From the IMG/VR virus record IMGVR_UViG_3300027793_000084, positions 1-64,000 of that record: a stretch of 64,000 nt of DNA. One strand, given 5' to 3'. The DNA comes from a virus. This document shows, one piece after another, positions 39,638-47,488 of the stretch. The position numbers were made by a program, and so were the translations under genes. Under the pieces are notes generated by a model. That model saw only the letters and a list, made by a program, of their open reading frames with translations, made no database searches and had not been told where the DNA came from. Each line of letters begins with the position of its first letter. Positions within the stretch are counted from its first letter, which is position 1.

Positions 39638-40360
39638 ATGAAAAAGAAAATATGTAGTAAATGTAAGATTAAAAAATCTATCTTAAGATTTTCTAAAGAC
39701 AAAAGAAAAAAATCTGGATTGTGTTGTCAATGTAAAGATTGTCGTAAAATATATAACGATCAAAATAAAAACAAAAGAATAAAATACTATGAAGACCATA
39801 AAGAAACTATATTATTTAATAATCAAATCTATAGAGAACTCAAGAAGCATGAATTAAAAAAATATCGTGAGAAAAATAAAACTAGACGCAAAGAACAAAA
39901 TAAAAAATGGAAAAATAAAAATAAAGAATTACTAAAAGAATATAATAAAAAATGGAAAATAAATAATAAAAATAAATATCACTCAAATTTTGTAAAATGG
40001 AAAAATAATAATTTAGAACATTTAAGAAGATATAGACAAAATAGAAGAAAACAAATCAATATTAAGTTAATAGATAATATTAGAAGAAGAATTAATATGG
40101 CAATTAAAAGTAAAAAGAATCATAGTATTGAATATCTTGGAATTGATATAGAATCATATAAAAAATACTTACAACAATTATTTGATAGCCGTATGAACTG
40201 GAATAACTACGGAATAAAGGGTTGGCACATAGACCACATAATCCCAATATCGTCTGCTAAAAATGAAGAAGAATTAATAAAATTATTTCATTATACCAAT
40301 ACTCAACCACTATGGGCAGAAGATAATCTCAAAAAAAGTAATAAAATATTACGTCCATAA
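39638..40360 (+). CDS. Free-standing HNH endonuclease (paralogue 3)
   Basis: 240 residues from ATG 39638. CSKCKIKKSI then CCQCKDCRKIYNDQ zinc knuckle, a long Lys/Asn-rich linker with many KNKE/NKKW repeats, and the HNH core KGWHIDHIIPISSAKNEEEL then FHYTNTQPLWAEDNLKKSNK. The Cys of the third HNH position seen in paralogues 1-2 is replaced. Ends overlapping the 3' end of the 221-residue gene by 12 bases. Confidence 0.7.
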   Translation: MKKKICSKCKIKKSILRFSKDKRKKSGLCCQCKDCRKIYNDQNKNKRIKYYEDHKETILFNNQIYRELKKHELKKYREKNKTRRKEQNKKWKNKNKELLKEYNKKWKINNKNKYHSNFVKWKNNNLEHLRRYRQNRRKQINIKLIDNIRRRINMAIKSKKNHSIEYLGIDIESYKKYLQQLFDSRMNWNNYGIKGWHIDHIIPISSAKNEEELIKLFHYTNTQPLWAEDNLKKSNKILRP

Positions 40361-41014
40361 TTCACGCCTTATTTTTACTAGTTCTAACAGTATCTCATCA
40401 TCTTCTTTGTCATAAGAGTCCTCAATCTCTGCTATAGTTTTGTAGTAAAATTCACCATGAGTTTCTTTAGTAAAAATTTTGTGTGGGTCTGGTCTGTAAT
40501 CTCTATTCTTCCACCAGTGATATAGTTCCAGAATCTTTAATGATGCTGTTGCTTGGTGAGTGGGTTTTCCATAATCACTATCTGATGGATCAAATCCATA
40601 ATCTTCATCATAAACTAAGTCTGATGCCCAAGTAAGATATTCTATGGTGGCTTCCTTTTCCACAAAAATAACTAGTTCATTGAATAGGGCGTGGAATATT
40701 CTAGTATCCAAATCAAAGTATTCGCCGGGCTTTAATCCTGTTTTAAGATAGTGGATTTTACTAATGTAGCGATTTCTAATGTATATACTAATAGTATTAT
40801 AAACATCAAAGGGAAAGTGAACTACGTCCTGAAGTTTCTTTAACAAAGTTTCTGCTATCCAGTATCTAACTGGATGTTTAGTTTTAGATTCTTTGTGCCA
40901 CTTGCTCCATTCATCGCATCCAAGAGCAAATGGTTTAGAAGTACCTCTAATCCAATCGGCAAATTTACTACAAGTCCAGTAATCAATCCTGGCTCTTTTC
41001 TTTAGTTTAAACAT
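40349..41014 (-). CDS. Conserved large-phage hypothetical protein
   Basis: 221 residues: WTCSKFADWIRGTSKPFALG, VRYWIAETLLKKLQDVVHF, LKPGEYFDLDTRIFHALFNE and LKILELYHWWKNRDYRPDPH. The blocks are characteristic of a phage-conserved family of unknown function. Start and stop overlaps link it to the next genes. Confidence 0.55.
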   Translation of the reverse strand: MFKLKKRARIDYWTCSKFADWIRGTSKPFALGCDEWSKWHKESKTKHPVRYWIAETLLKKLQDVVHFPFDVYNTISIYIRNRYISKIHYLKTGLKPGEYFDLDTRIFHALFNELVIFVEKEATIEYLTWASDLVYDEDYGFDPSDSDYGKPTHQATASLKILELYHWWKNRDYRPDPHKIFTKETHGEFYYKTIAEIEDSYDKEDDEILLELVKIRRELWT

Positions 41015-41235
41015 TATAGATCAATATTAACTCCGTGATGATCGACCAACCCGTAAAAATCTTTGGTAATTTTTTCTAGTGCATCATTAGCATCCTTAAA
41101 AGTATTACCATATTTACGCCACGATCTAAGTTGTTGAGAGAAATCCCACAACAAAGATTGCATCTTTTGTGCTTGATTAGTAACTTCATATTCTCGTTTG
41201 TCATCTGGTAGAATAAATTCAAATGAGACTTTCAT
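41014..41235 (-). CDS. Hypothetical small protein
   Basis: 73 residues: VSFEFILPDDKREYEVTNQA, LLWDFSQQLRSWRKYGNTFK, then DANDALEKITKDFYG. A pattern seen in short phage proteins. ATGA coupling on both sides. Confidence 0.5.
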   Translation of the reverse strand: MKVSFEFILPDDKREYEVTNQAQKMQSLLWDFSQQLRSWRKYGNTFKDANDALEKITKDFYGLVDHHGVNIDL

Positions 41236-41525
41236 GATGGAAAATAACTCCTTCCCTCTAACGGATCATATTTGTGAGGATAATTGAACGGACCCAAAGT
41301 TTTCTTTCTCTTGCTTTTTAGAATATCAACAATCTCATTAAAGCACTTTTCACAAAGTTGAATATCATATTGAGTGCCATCTTGGTTGGAGAAATAACCC
41401 CATGTGGCACTTAGTTCACCATATTCATGCTCAACTACTGGTTCTGTAGTTGTGCAACTTTCTCCACAACCATCACAGTAAATATTGTCAACAACCTTAG
41501 TTAATTTTTTCTTGTAGTTTTTCAT
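41232..41525 (-). CDS. Small zinc-binding phage protein
   Basis: 97 residues: YCDGCGESCTTTEPVVEHEY, GELSATWGYFSNQDGTQYD and LCEKCFNEIVDILKSKR. Two CxxC pairs suggest zinc. Class A promoter overlaps the gene upstream. Role unknown. Confidence 0.5.
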   Translation of the reverse strand: MKNYKKKLTKVVDNIYCDGCGESCTTTEPVVEHEYGELSATWGYFSNQDGTQYDIQLCEKCFNEIVDILKSKRKKTLGPFNYPHKYDPLEGRSYFPS

Positions 41526-41692
41526 TAAATCCTGCCTCCCAAGATGCTATTATACTCCATGATTTGTGTGAGTCAAGCCTGTAGTGAGTATATTTGATAT
41601 TAATCACTCTGCCCTTTTTTACTAGAATATGAGCCATTCTAAAATCTTCAATTGAATTCTTTAGAGTTTATATATTGTAATAGTTTATTCAT
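41497..41692 (-). pseudogene. Frameshifted small gene (two frames)
   Basis: Frame 1 is MNKLLQYINSKEFN then TGA (41648-41692). After a one-base shift, frame 2 continues IEDFRMAHILVKKGRVINIK and YTHYRLDSHKSWSII to a stop at 41497. Joined, it reads like a typical short phage protein, so an A was probably gained in TTCAATTGAAG. Frame 2 alone could start at ATG 41635-41637. The 3' half also carries a class A promoter. Pseudogene or sequencing error cannot be separated. Confidence 0.4.
41549..41576 (-). promoter_or_regulatory. Class A promoter
   Basis: TTGACT (41571-41576), 16-bp spacer, TATAAT (41549-41554), minus strand, in the broken small gene. Confidence 0.75.
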
Positions 41693-42011
41693 TTCCAACT
41701 GTCCATTCTATTTCATGAAACTCAAAAGTTTTATTTAATTGTTTAGAATAAACCACCGGATGATATCCCCACAGATATATTACCTCGCCCTTTGTCCATT
41801 CTAATTCATCTGGTTTATAAAACCATATTGGATCAGATTGATTTAATAGGTATTGTTGGGCTAATGGTTTAGATTGTTTTAATTTGTCTATTTTTTTATG
41901 GGTAGGTTTAACAACAATAGCCACAAATACAACAAAGCACATAATCAAAGCCATAAATACTAATCCTAAACCACCCGGCCCATTATTTTTATATTTACGA
42001 TGAGGATTCAT
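41685..42011 (-). CDS. Small membrane-anchored protein
   Basis: 108 residues from ATG 42009-42011 (GGAAG upstream). Membrane helix about 17-37 (LGLVFMALIMCFVVFVAIVV), then a soluble part with WFYKPDELEWTKGEVIYLWG. Not recognised. Confidence 0.5.
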   Translation of the reverse strand: MNPHRKYKNNGPGGLGLVFMALIMCFVVFVAIVVKPTHKKIDKLKQSKPLAQQYLLNQSDPIWFYKPDELEWTKGEVIYLWGYHPVVYSKQLNKTFEFHEIEWTVGNE

Positions 42012-42247
42012 ACTTCCACACACTCCACAACCCTTATTTTTCTACAGTTTTTAAAATATTGTGTCACTTTTTTAGATTCATTGACCCACTTCTCTGCTTG
42101 CTCAAAAGTAAAAAAGTCTAATGGTTCATTATGATCCAATGGGCCAGCAGCAGCACAAACCCAACGCCAAAATAACCAGCCTTTTGTTTTAATCTGGTAT
42201 GTAATAGCACCATTACCATCTACTAGTTTGCAGATTTTATATTTCAT
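42008..42247 (-). CDS. Hypothetical small protein
   Basis: 79 residues: MKYKICKLVDGNGAITYQIK, TKGWLFWRWVCAAAG and LDFFTFEQAEKWVNESKKV. A common short phage pattern. ATGA overlap. Confidence 0.5.
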   Translation of the reverse strand: MKYKICKLVDGNGAITYQIKTKGWLFWRWVCAAAGPLDHNEPLDFFTFEQAEKWVNESKKVTQYFKNCRKIRVVECVEV

Positions 42248-42465
42248 TTGGCTTCGCCCTGTGTAATAGTGTCTATAATTTCACAAGCATTTTTAAGATG
42301 TCTTAATACCTGAGTCATTTCTGACATATCATTTTTATCATTAATATCCCATGTATCTAATATATCTTTTACTGTTTTTTGTACTTTTATAAATCTTGTC
42401 CAGCCGTCTGGTTTTCTTTCTGGCTCATGCGTTATTATAGGTAAATTATAAAATCTATCACTCAT
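42244..42465 (-). CDS. Hypothetical small protein
   Basis: 73 residues: HEPERKPDGWTRFIKVQKTV and MSEMTQVLRHLKNACEIID; helical. ATGA overlaps on both sides. Unknown. Confidence 0.45.
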   Translation of the reverse strand: MSDRFYNLPIITHEPERKPDGWTRFIKVQKTVKDILDTWDINDKNDMSEMTQVLRHLKNACEIIDTITQGEAK

Positions 42466-42980
42466 TTTAATCCCTTAAATAACCACTTTACAACATCGTT
42501 AGGGTGTTTGTCTCTAAACTGTTCACAAGAGCTAATATAACCCACAGCATAATTAATCAACACGCCAAGATCTTTTATGGTTTCATTTAATTGTTTAGTT
42601 CTAGTAGATAAATTAGAATTTTCTATTTTAAGAAGATCTAGTTTTTTATTAGTATCTTCTAATTCAAATCTCAAAGGATCAATTCGTGTTTCCCATAGTT
42701 CATCAATATCTTTTTGTCTTTGTTCGTTTGCTTTGGCTACTTTTTCTTCTAGTTCTTTATAGGTAGATTTATTAGGATCATAAACTGTCGTGGCAAACTT
42801 ATCAAATTGTTTGTGGTACGCTCTTAATTCAATAAGAGAGTTCTCTAGTTCAATATGTCTTTTTACCAGATCTTGATTTTCTTTCTCTAATTTATTTAGA
42901 ACATCTGAAAGAGAATGTATATGACTATTAAGATTTGGGTTTTCTTCACATAATTGTTTTACGCTTTTAAAGTCGCTCAT
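42462..42980 (-). CDS. Long coiled-coil protein
   Basis: 172 residues, almost entirely coil: LSDVLNKLEKENQDLVKRHI, LEEKVAKANEQRQKDIDELW and ELEDTNKKLDLLKIENSNLS. The last 35 residues (VLINYAVGYISSCEQ...KWLFKGLK) form a separate segment. Possibly a scaffold or tether. No similarity beyond coil. Confidence 0.55.
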   Translation of the reverse strand: MSDFKSVKQLCEENPNLNSHIHSLSDVLNKLEKENQDLVKRHIELENSLIELRAYHKQFDKFATTVYDPNKSTYKELEEKVAKANEQRQKDIDELWETRIDPLRFELEDTNKKLDLLKIENSNLSTRTKQLNETIKDLGVLINYAVGYISSCEQFRDKHPNDVVKWLFKGLK

Positions 42981-43013
42981 TTAATATTCTCCTTAATTTC
43001 GTTTTACTATCTT

Positions 43014-43172
43014 TCATTCAAAATACATGGCTTCTAATTTAGAAAGTAATTTTCTGAATATTTCTGGTTTAGAATAAATCTCTATCCCTGCTGGCCCATT
43101 ATAAATTTCTTTTAGTTTATCTTCAACCAGCATTACTAATATATCTAAATCGTTATTTGTTAGTTTTGACAT
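43014..43172 (-). CDS. Small protein (paralogue of 53730-53891)
   Basis: 52 residues: LTNNDLDILVMLVEDKLKEI, YNGPAGIEIYSKPEIF, LLSKLEAMYFE. The LTNDxxDIxLxLVxDxLxExYNGPxG pattern matches the 53-residue protein at 53730-53891. Function unknown. Overlaps the next gene by 20 bases. Confidence 0.55.
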   Translation of the reverse strand: MSKLTNNDLDILVMLVEDKLKEIYNGPAGIEIYSKPEIFRKLLSKLEAMYFE

Positions 43173-43404
43173 TTTGTGTGCCGCTCATTAGTGTTTTAGT
43201 ATTGAAATGAAAACGCAACTCTATTGGATAATGTCCCTCGCCAAATTCTTTATTGTAATGATTGTTGCAAGCCATTATAGCATCAGAATAGTTATTATAG
43301 ATTCTTGCTAATTCAGGATTTTGAGTATAATTAAATGGACCGCCAGTAACAAAACTTTGTGTTTTAGGATAGAAAATAATCCACTTTTGTATAAGATTAT
43401 TCAT
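43153..43404 (-). CDS. Hypothetical small protein
   Basis: 83 residues: IQKWIIFYPKTQSFVTGGPF, ELARIYNNYSDAIMACNNHY, then IELRFHFNTKTLMSGTQN. Not recognised; overlapping arrangement supports it. Confidence 0.5.
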   Translation of the reverse strand: MNNLIQKWIIFYPKTQSFVTGGPFNYTQNPELARIYNNYSDAIMACNNHYNKEFGEGHYPIELRFHFNTKTLMSGTQNVKTNK

Positions 43405-43709
43405 AAATATTTATTGACTCTTCTTCTCGCTGGGTCTTTTACTAGTGGTTTGTGAAATTCTTTGGTCACTATTTTTCTAAAATTATATCCGTAGATCTCG
43501 TTCATTAAACTTTGTTCAGCTTCTAATACTCTATTAAGATCACAAGCATTATTCCAACCGCTCATAGGCGAAGGTTTTTTATATTGTCCCCAACCCATTC
43601 GATCATACAAGTCCTGCATCTGATTGTCAAGATTATCAATAGTTTCATCTAATGTTTTAGGGCTTATCCAATCAAATAGACTAAGGAATCCTTTGAAAAA
43701 ACTGCTCAT
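43401..43709 (-). CDS. Conserved phage protein (FDWISPKT type)
   Basis: 102 residues: FFKGFLSLFDWISPKTLDET, GWGQYKKPSPMSGWNNACDL, then a basic end DPARRRVNKYL. A recurring phage hypothetical; no function. ATGA overlap with the upstream gene. Confidence 0.5.
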   Translation of the reverse strand: MSSFFKGFLSLFDWISPKTLDETIDNLDNQMQDLYDRMGWGQYKKPSPMSGWNNACDLNRVLEAEQSLMNEIYGYNFRKIVTKEFHKPLVKDPARRRVNKYL

Positions 43710-43951
43710 TCTCTAATTCCTTTAATTGTCTGATACATAATTTGGGCAACGTCCTCGACCTTTGCCAATTCATCTGCTGAAAGATAATTATGATAATCGT
43801 TATCAAAAACTAAATGAGATAAACAATAAATTTCCTCACCAATATCAGAATAATGAGTAAGTGAGTCTATATCATTGGTGTTCTCCCAAAAACTTAATTG
43901 TTTCTGAAAAAATTTAATAACCGCTTTTTGTTTGTCGTTAATTTTGTTCAT
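43706..43951 (-). CDS. Hypothetical small protein
   Basis: 81 residues, helical: KAVIKFFQKQLSFWENTNDI, IYCLSHLVFDNDYHNYLSAD, IMYQTIKGIRE. Unknown. Confidence 0.45.
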   Translation of the reverse strand: MNKINDKQKAVIKFFQKQLSFWENTNDIDSLTHYSDIGEEIYCLSHLVFDNDYHNYLSADELAKVEDVAQIMYQTIKGIRE

Positions 43952-44174
43952 GTTTAGAAACCCCGCAATAATTACATTTGTATATTCTATGAGAACTATC
44001 TAAATTATAGCCGTGAAAACTAAATTTGTGTCCTAGTTGTTTACATTTTTCTCTTATTTTTTTGATTGCTGGATTATAAATTCTAGAGTCATAATCATTC
44101 AAAAACTCATTTAGTTTAGAGCGTCTTGCTTTATCTAATTCTAGTTTTTCATCGAATATGTCTTCATGATTCAT
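43938..44174 (-). CDS. Small zinc-finger-like protein
   Basis: 78 residues: long helix, then CKQLGHKFSFHGYNLDSSHR and IYKCNYCGVSKHEQN; CKxLGH and CNYC suggest a zinc site. Overlaps both neighbours. Unknown. Confidence 0.5.
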   Translation of the reverse strand: MNHEDIFDEKLELDKARRSKLNEFLNDYDSRIYNPAIKKIREKCKQLGHKFSFHGYNLDSSHRIYKCNYCGVSKHEQN

Positions 44175-44391
44175 AAATCCACTCTCTTAAATCTACAATT
44201 TTATACCAGTCATAAGTATGCCCATTGATTAAGTAACTATTTTCTGTGTGAAGGTTTTCGTCGCCCCATCTATTTGGAATTTCTTTTATTTGATTTTGTG
44301 CTTCTTCTAAAGTCTCGTATGTTTTAATCCAATCCTCTGTTTTCCATTGAGGATAATAATCTTCTCCTGCTATAAGTAGAAAAAGTTTCAT
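44164..44391 (-). CDS. Hypothetical small protein
   Basis: 75 residues from ATG 44389-44391 (a longer frame starts five codons earlier). MKLFLLIAGEDYYPQWKTED, WIKTYETLEEAQNQIKEI, then NGHTYDWYKIVDLREW. A typical short phage protein; role unknown. Confidence 0.5.
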   Translation of the reverse strand: MKLFLLIAGEDYYPQWKTEDWIKTYETLEEAQNQIKEIPNRWGDENLHTENSYLINGHTYDWYKIVDLREWIYES

Positions 44392-44392
44392 A

Positions 44393-44701
44393 TTAATATC
44401 CATCATCTAGTGCATTGGGATTGTTTATTCTAAAATTATTTTCATTACTAACATAATTTTTAAGGTTATTGACGATACTTAGTCTTTCGTCATATGTACC
44501 ATAATCAAAATCTATATTAAGATCTTTAAAAAAGTCTGGATTACTTACTTGATCTTTTGCTTTTTCTCTGATATAATCGGCAACAACTTGTCTAATTCGT
44601 GATATTAGTTTTTTAGAATCAAGAAATTCTAATTCTTGCATGAACTCGCTATCATCATCAGCCTCTATACTAAATGATACTTTGATTTTTGATTTACTCA
44701 T
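44393..44701 (-). CDS. Hypothetical acidic protein
   Basis: 102 residues: VSFSIEADDDSEFMQELEFL, VVADYIREKAKDQVSNPDFF, FDYGTYDERLSIVNNL. Unknown. Confidence 0.45.
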   Translation of the reverse strand: MSKSKIKVSFSIEADDDSEFMQELEFLDSKKLISRIRQVVADYIREKAKDQVSNPDFFKDLNIDFDYGTYDERLSIVNNLKNYVSNENNFRINNPNALDDGY

Positions 44702-44708
44702 ATCTTTT

Positions 44709-44954
44709 TCATGCTTTTTCTGTGCTATGAATAGCTGCGTTTAACATATCTACCATCTTTTGCAAAGTCTCTTTGGTTCCTTCTATACGAATACCATTAG
44801 AATAATCACAAGTATGATAAAAATCCACATAATACCATTTTGAATGATCCTGTGGATTTTGAAGCATATGCTTTACTTCATCAGAATCTTCCCACTGAAG
44901 TATTCTAGCATTCCATCCACTTTTCTTACCTAAATCCGATATTGTTTTATACAT
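44709..44954 (-). CDS. Hypothetical small protein
   Basis: 81 residues: MYKTISDLGKKSGWNARILQ, WYYVDFYHTCDYSNGIRIEG, LQKMVDMLNAAI. Single-base overlap with the upstream gene (ATG at 44952-44954). Confidence 0.45.
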   Translation of the reverse strand: MYKTISDLGKKSGWNARILQWEDSDEVKHMLQNPQDHSKWYYVDFYHTCDYSNGIRIEGTKETLQKMVDMLNAAIHSTEKA

Positions 44955-45247
44955 TAGTTTCTTTCCTCACACCCTGCTCTGCAATCTTTTAATTGACAAT
45001 TTTGAATACATCTCCAAAGTTTACCGCTCTTATGAACCGCTACACACGACATAGCCCCGTGTTTTTTACAATGAGGACTTGGAGCAACATTTGGGTGGGT
45101 TGTTTTAATTTCCACTAGATCAAATCGACTGTTATTGTCATTGATTGGTAAATAATACTTATCAGACGATATTCCAAAAGCAAGACTCTCTACTACAAAA
45201 GACTCTTTTATAATAGTATCATTAATTTGTTCTTGAGAAAAGTTCAT
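44954..45247 (-). CDS. Small Cys-rich zinc-binding protein
   Basis: 97 residues: PSPHCKKHGAMSCVAVHKSG, KLWRCIQNCQLKDCRAGCEE. The HGAMSCV..KSGKLWRC layout suggests a zinc-binding module common in phage hypotheticals. Unknown. Confidence 0.5.
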   Translation of the reverse strand: MNFSQEQINDTIIKESFVVESLAFGISSDKYYLPINDNNSRFDLVEIKTTHPNVAPSPHCKKHGAMSCVAVHKSGKLWRCIQNCQLKDCRAGCEERN

Positions 45248-45861
45248 AGTCCTAAAACTTCTTTTTTATAATAGATCAGATATTCTTTGGCTTTTTTATC
45301 TCTTTCTTTCCATCCCTCAACATATTTTTGTTCAACACCGGGATTAGCATATTCTCTGTTGGTCAAAAAGTCAATAGCCTCATCAATAGTTCCAACATAA
45401 TTAGGATTGTTAAAAACATAATACAATGATCGGCCAATTCCACCGGGATAATTTGGCATAGTTACTATGTCTAGTTCATCTTCTGCCCAGCACTTTAAAC
45501 AAGAATTAGGTTCATTAATACAATCACCAAAATGAGATTCTTGTAATGCTTCAATAAAGTATTTGATAGTTGTTTCGTTATACCTTAAGTTCTCAAAATT
45601 GTTTTCTATATCATTAATAATTTCATGAATTTTGTCTAAGGGATTAGCAAGAAATTCCTCTGCTTTTTTACGATAAGTTTCATTGAGTATAAGAGATGGT
45701 TTGATTCTATTGTTTTTATAATCATCGATATAAAATGATAAACTAGTAATTGCTTCACCAACTTGAGTTACATAACTATATTTCCAAAAAAGTAGTTTTT
45801 TCTCCGCTTCATTTAACAGAATCTTATTGGCTAAAGGATTATGTTGGTAAATTATTTCCAT
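45244..45861 (-). CDS. Conserved phage hypothetical protein
   Basis: 205 residues: QHNPLANKILLNEAEKKLLF, ITSLSFYIDDYKNNRIKPSL, ESHFGDCINEPNSCLKCWAE, NREYANPGVEQKYVEGWKER. The CLKCWAE..I block suggests a metal site. The pattern recurs in large phages; no function. Confidence 0.5.
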   Translation of the reverse strand: MEIIYQHNPLANKILLNEAEKKLLFWKYSYVTQVGEAITSLSFYIDDYKNNRIKPSLILNETYRKKAEEFLANPLDKIHEIINDIENNFENLRYNETTIKYFIEALQESHFGDCINEPNSCLKCWAEDELDIVTMPNYPGGIGRSLYYVFNNPNYVGTIDEAIDFLTNREYANPGVEQKYVEGWKERDKKAKEYLIYYKKEVLGL

Positions 45862-46013
45862 TAGAATCTCCTAAAAATTCTAAATCTTCCATAGAAAGTC
45901 CAACAAAACCATTCGTACCATGTTCGTGGTCTATCTGCCATGTGAATTGTCTCTGCCCAAAGTTTGGCTAATTCTTCTTTAGACAATGTTTCGTTGAGAT
46001 TGGTAACTTTCAC
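45861..46013 (-). CDS. Small Trp-rich basic protein, GTG start
   Basis: 50 residues. GTG at 46011-46013 overlaps the upstream stop (GTGA); the chain is LNETLSKEELAKLWAETIHM and RPRTWYEWFCWTFYGRFRIF. Stop overlaps the next ATG (TAATG). The tail is aromatic and basic, possibly a membrane-surface peptide. Confidence 0.45.
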   Translation of the reverse strand: MKVTNLNETLSKEELAKLWAETIHMADRPRTWYEWFCWTFYGRFRIFRRF

Positions 46014-46216
46014 TTATTTTCCTCAAACTTTTCTTTTAAAAACTTAGCATATTTCTGATCTGGGCAGTCGTACTCTTCCAAGTCACATTCTATTCCCAGT
46101 TCTTTACAGATAAAGGAATAAACACTAAGTCCTTCGTAATCGTTCTCTGGGTAGGATCCATTATCGTAATCATACTTCATTATTAATTTTTTGAGTTGTT
46201 CTATGGAAATGTTCAT
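46010..46216 (-). CDS. Hypothetical acidic protein
   Basis: 68 residues from ATG 46214-46216. MNISIEQLKKLIMKYDYDNG, VYSFICKELGIECDLEEYDC, QKYAKFLKEKFEENK. Unknown; a longer TTG frame is rejected. Confidence 0.5.
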   Translation of the reverse strand: MNISIEQLKKLIMKYDYDNGSYPENDYEGLSVYSFICKELGIECDLEEYDCPDQKYAKFLKEKFEENK

Positions 46217-46218
46217 TT

Positions 46219-46464
46219 TTACATTCTTCCCGGAGAACACTTGGGACAACTACAACTCATCATATGAACGCATGGCCCCAAACCATCTTTTCTGATTCCT
46301 GTGCCATTACAAGAACTACAATTATCATGCAAACAATCGCTTTTCGGGTTTTGAACAATAGTTATTTTAGACCAATACGGATAGTCTTTGTCCCATGAAT
46401 CGATATAAACTGGTTGTCCTTTTTCTTCACCAATATAAAGTATAGAATGAGTCCAGTTATTCAT
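46219..46464 (-). CDS. Small zinc-finger protein (DnaJ-like CxxCxGxG)
   Basis: 81 residues: DCLHDNCSSCNGTGIRKDGL contains CSSCNGTG, and CVHMMSCSCPKCSPG completes a four-cysteine site like DnaJ/zinc ribbons. Probable RNA or protein adaptor; function unknown. Confidence 0.5.
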   Translation of the reverse strand: MNNWTHSILYIGEEKGQPVYIDSWDKDYPYWSKITIVQNPKSDCLHDNCSSCNGTGIRKDGLGPCVHMMSCSCPKCSPGRM

Positions 46465-46465
46465 T

Positions 46466-47488
46466 TTATTCTTTCAATAAAAACTGATTATTAATCGCTT
46501 TAAAACTAATAGTTCCACCAATGTCTCGTATTACTATTCCTTCACGTTCTTGAGAACTTTTAGCAGAGGGAAAGTGGTCTATATATTTGCCTTGGGCCAG
46601 TTCTAGTAGATCGTCCACAGTATAGTCGAAACTTTCACCTTTTTCAAGTACCGGCACAAACTTCAATCCTAATCTCTCTACAATATGCAAACTCTCATCT
46701 AGACATAATCTACTATTTGTAGAGATATCTACAACATTAAATACATATAAATCTGCTATAGGTAAACCTAGAGGATTTTTTTGCACACCTGGGGCAACAA
46801 CCTCTCCTTGTAAAGCAATTTGTCTACCTTCATTCCACAAATCCCTAAGTCCTTGCTCAATATTATATCTATCGGCTATTTTCCAAAAACTATGGTTGTC
46901 ACTTTTTTTGTAACTATAATTTCTTCCACAAACATGAAAAGTTTCATCTTTGGGATCAATTAAAAATGTGCTGCTTGTGCCATCTAGTTTCAACGAAATA
47001 TAGTAGGGTTGTCCATTAAGACTTTGTATAAATTGATATTCGTCGTTTAATTGAACTCTTATTTCATCTGTTTTACTAATAGGCCATGAAAATGACTTAG
47101 CATCCCCTATAATGGCGGCGGGAATAGGAGGTTCGTATTTCTCCACGCCTAGTATATCTGTAACATCATCACCAATGCTAAACCTTGCTAGATTAGGAAA
47201 CACAGTTATTGGAAGAGCCAAACCCTGACTAAGTTGTTTGCGGAGTTTTATTGTTTTGAGCCTAAATTTCTTAAAAGATTCGTTCCAACAGCCCTTCCTC
47301 AAAAATTCAAATTCTTGAATCTCTGGTAGTAATGAGTCTATTTCAAAGTAGACACACCTATCTCCAGTTTTAAACTCACCCTTTTTAGATACGCACTCCC
47401 ACCCTAAAATGCCTACAGTTTCTATGCTGTCAGCATCTAATATAGGTTTTACGTATTTAATTTGTTGTATACTAGCTAATTTTCTCAT
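46466..47488 (-). CDS. RNA ligase of the DraRnl (Rnl5) type
   Basis: 340 residues. N-terminal OB-like domain (MRKLASIQQIKYVKPILDAD, WECVSKKGEFKTGDRCVYFE), then a nucleotidyltransferase core: motif I ISLKLDGTSS with Lys167, motif III VFNVVDI, motif IV EGIVIRD, motif V ISFKAINNQ. The order OB-then-transferase distinguishes the Deinococcus DraRnl family from T4 Rnl1/2. It seals nicked RNA, maybe repairing tRNA cut by host defences. Substrate unproven. Confidence 0.75.
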   Translation of the reverse strand: MRKLASIQQIKYVKPILDADSIETVGILGWECVSKKGEFKTGDRCVYFEIDSLLPEIQEFEFLRKGCWNESFKKFRLKTIKLRKQLSQGLALPITVFPNLARFSIGDDVTDILGVEKYEPPIPAAIIGDAKSFSWPISKTDEIRVQLNDEYQFIQSLNGQPYYISLKLDGTSSTFLIDPKDETFHVCGRNYSYKKSDNHSFWKIADRYNIEQGLRDLWNEGRQIALQGEVVAPGVQKNPLGLPIADLYVFNVVDISTNSRLCLDESLHIVERLGLKFVPVLEKGESFDYTVDDLLELAQGKYIDHFPSAKSSQEREGIVIRDIGGTISFKAINNQFLLKE

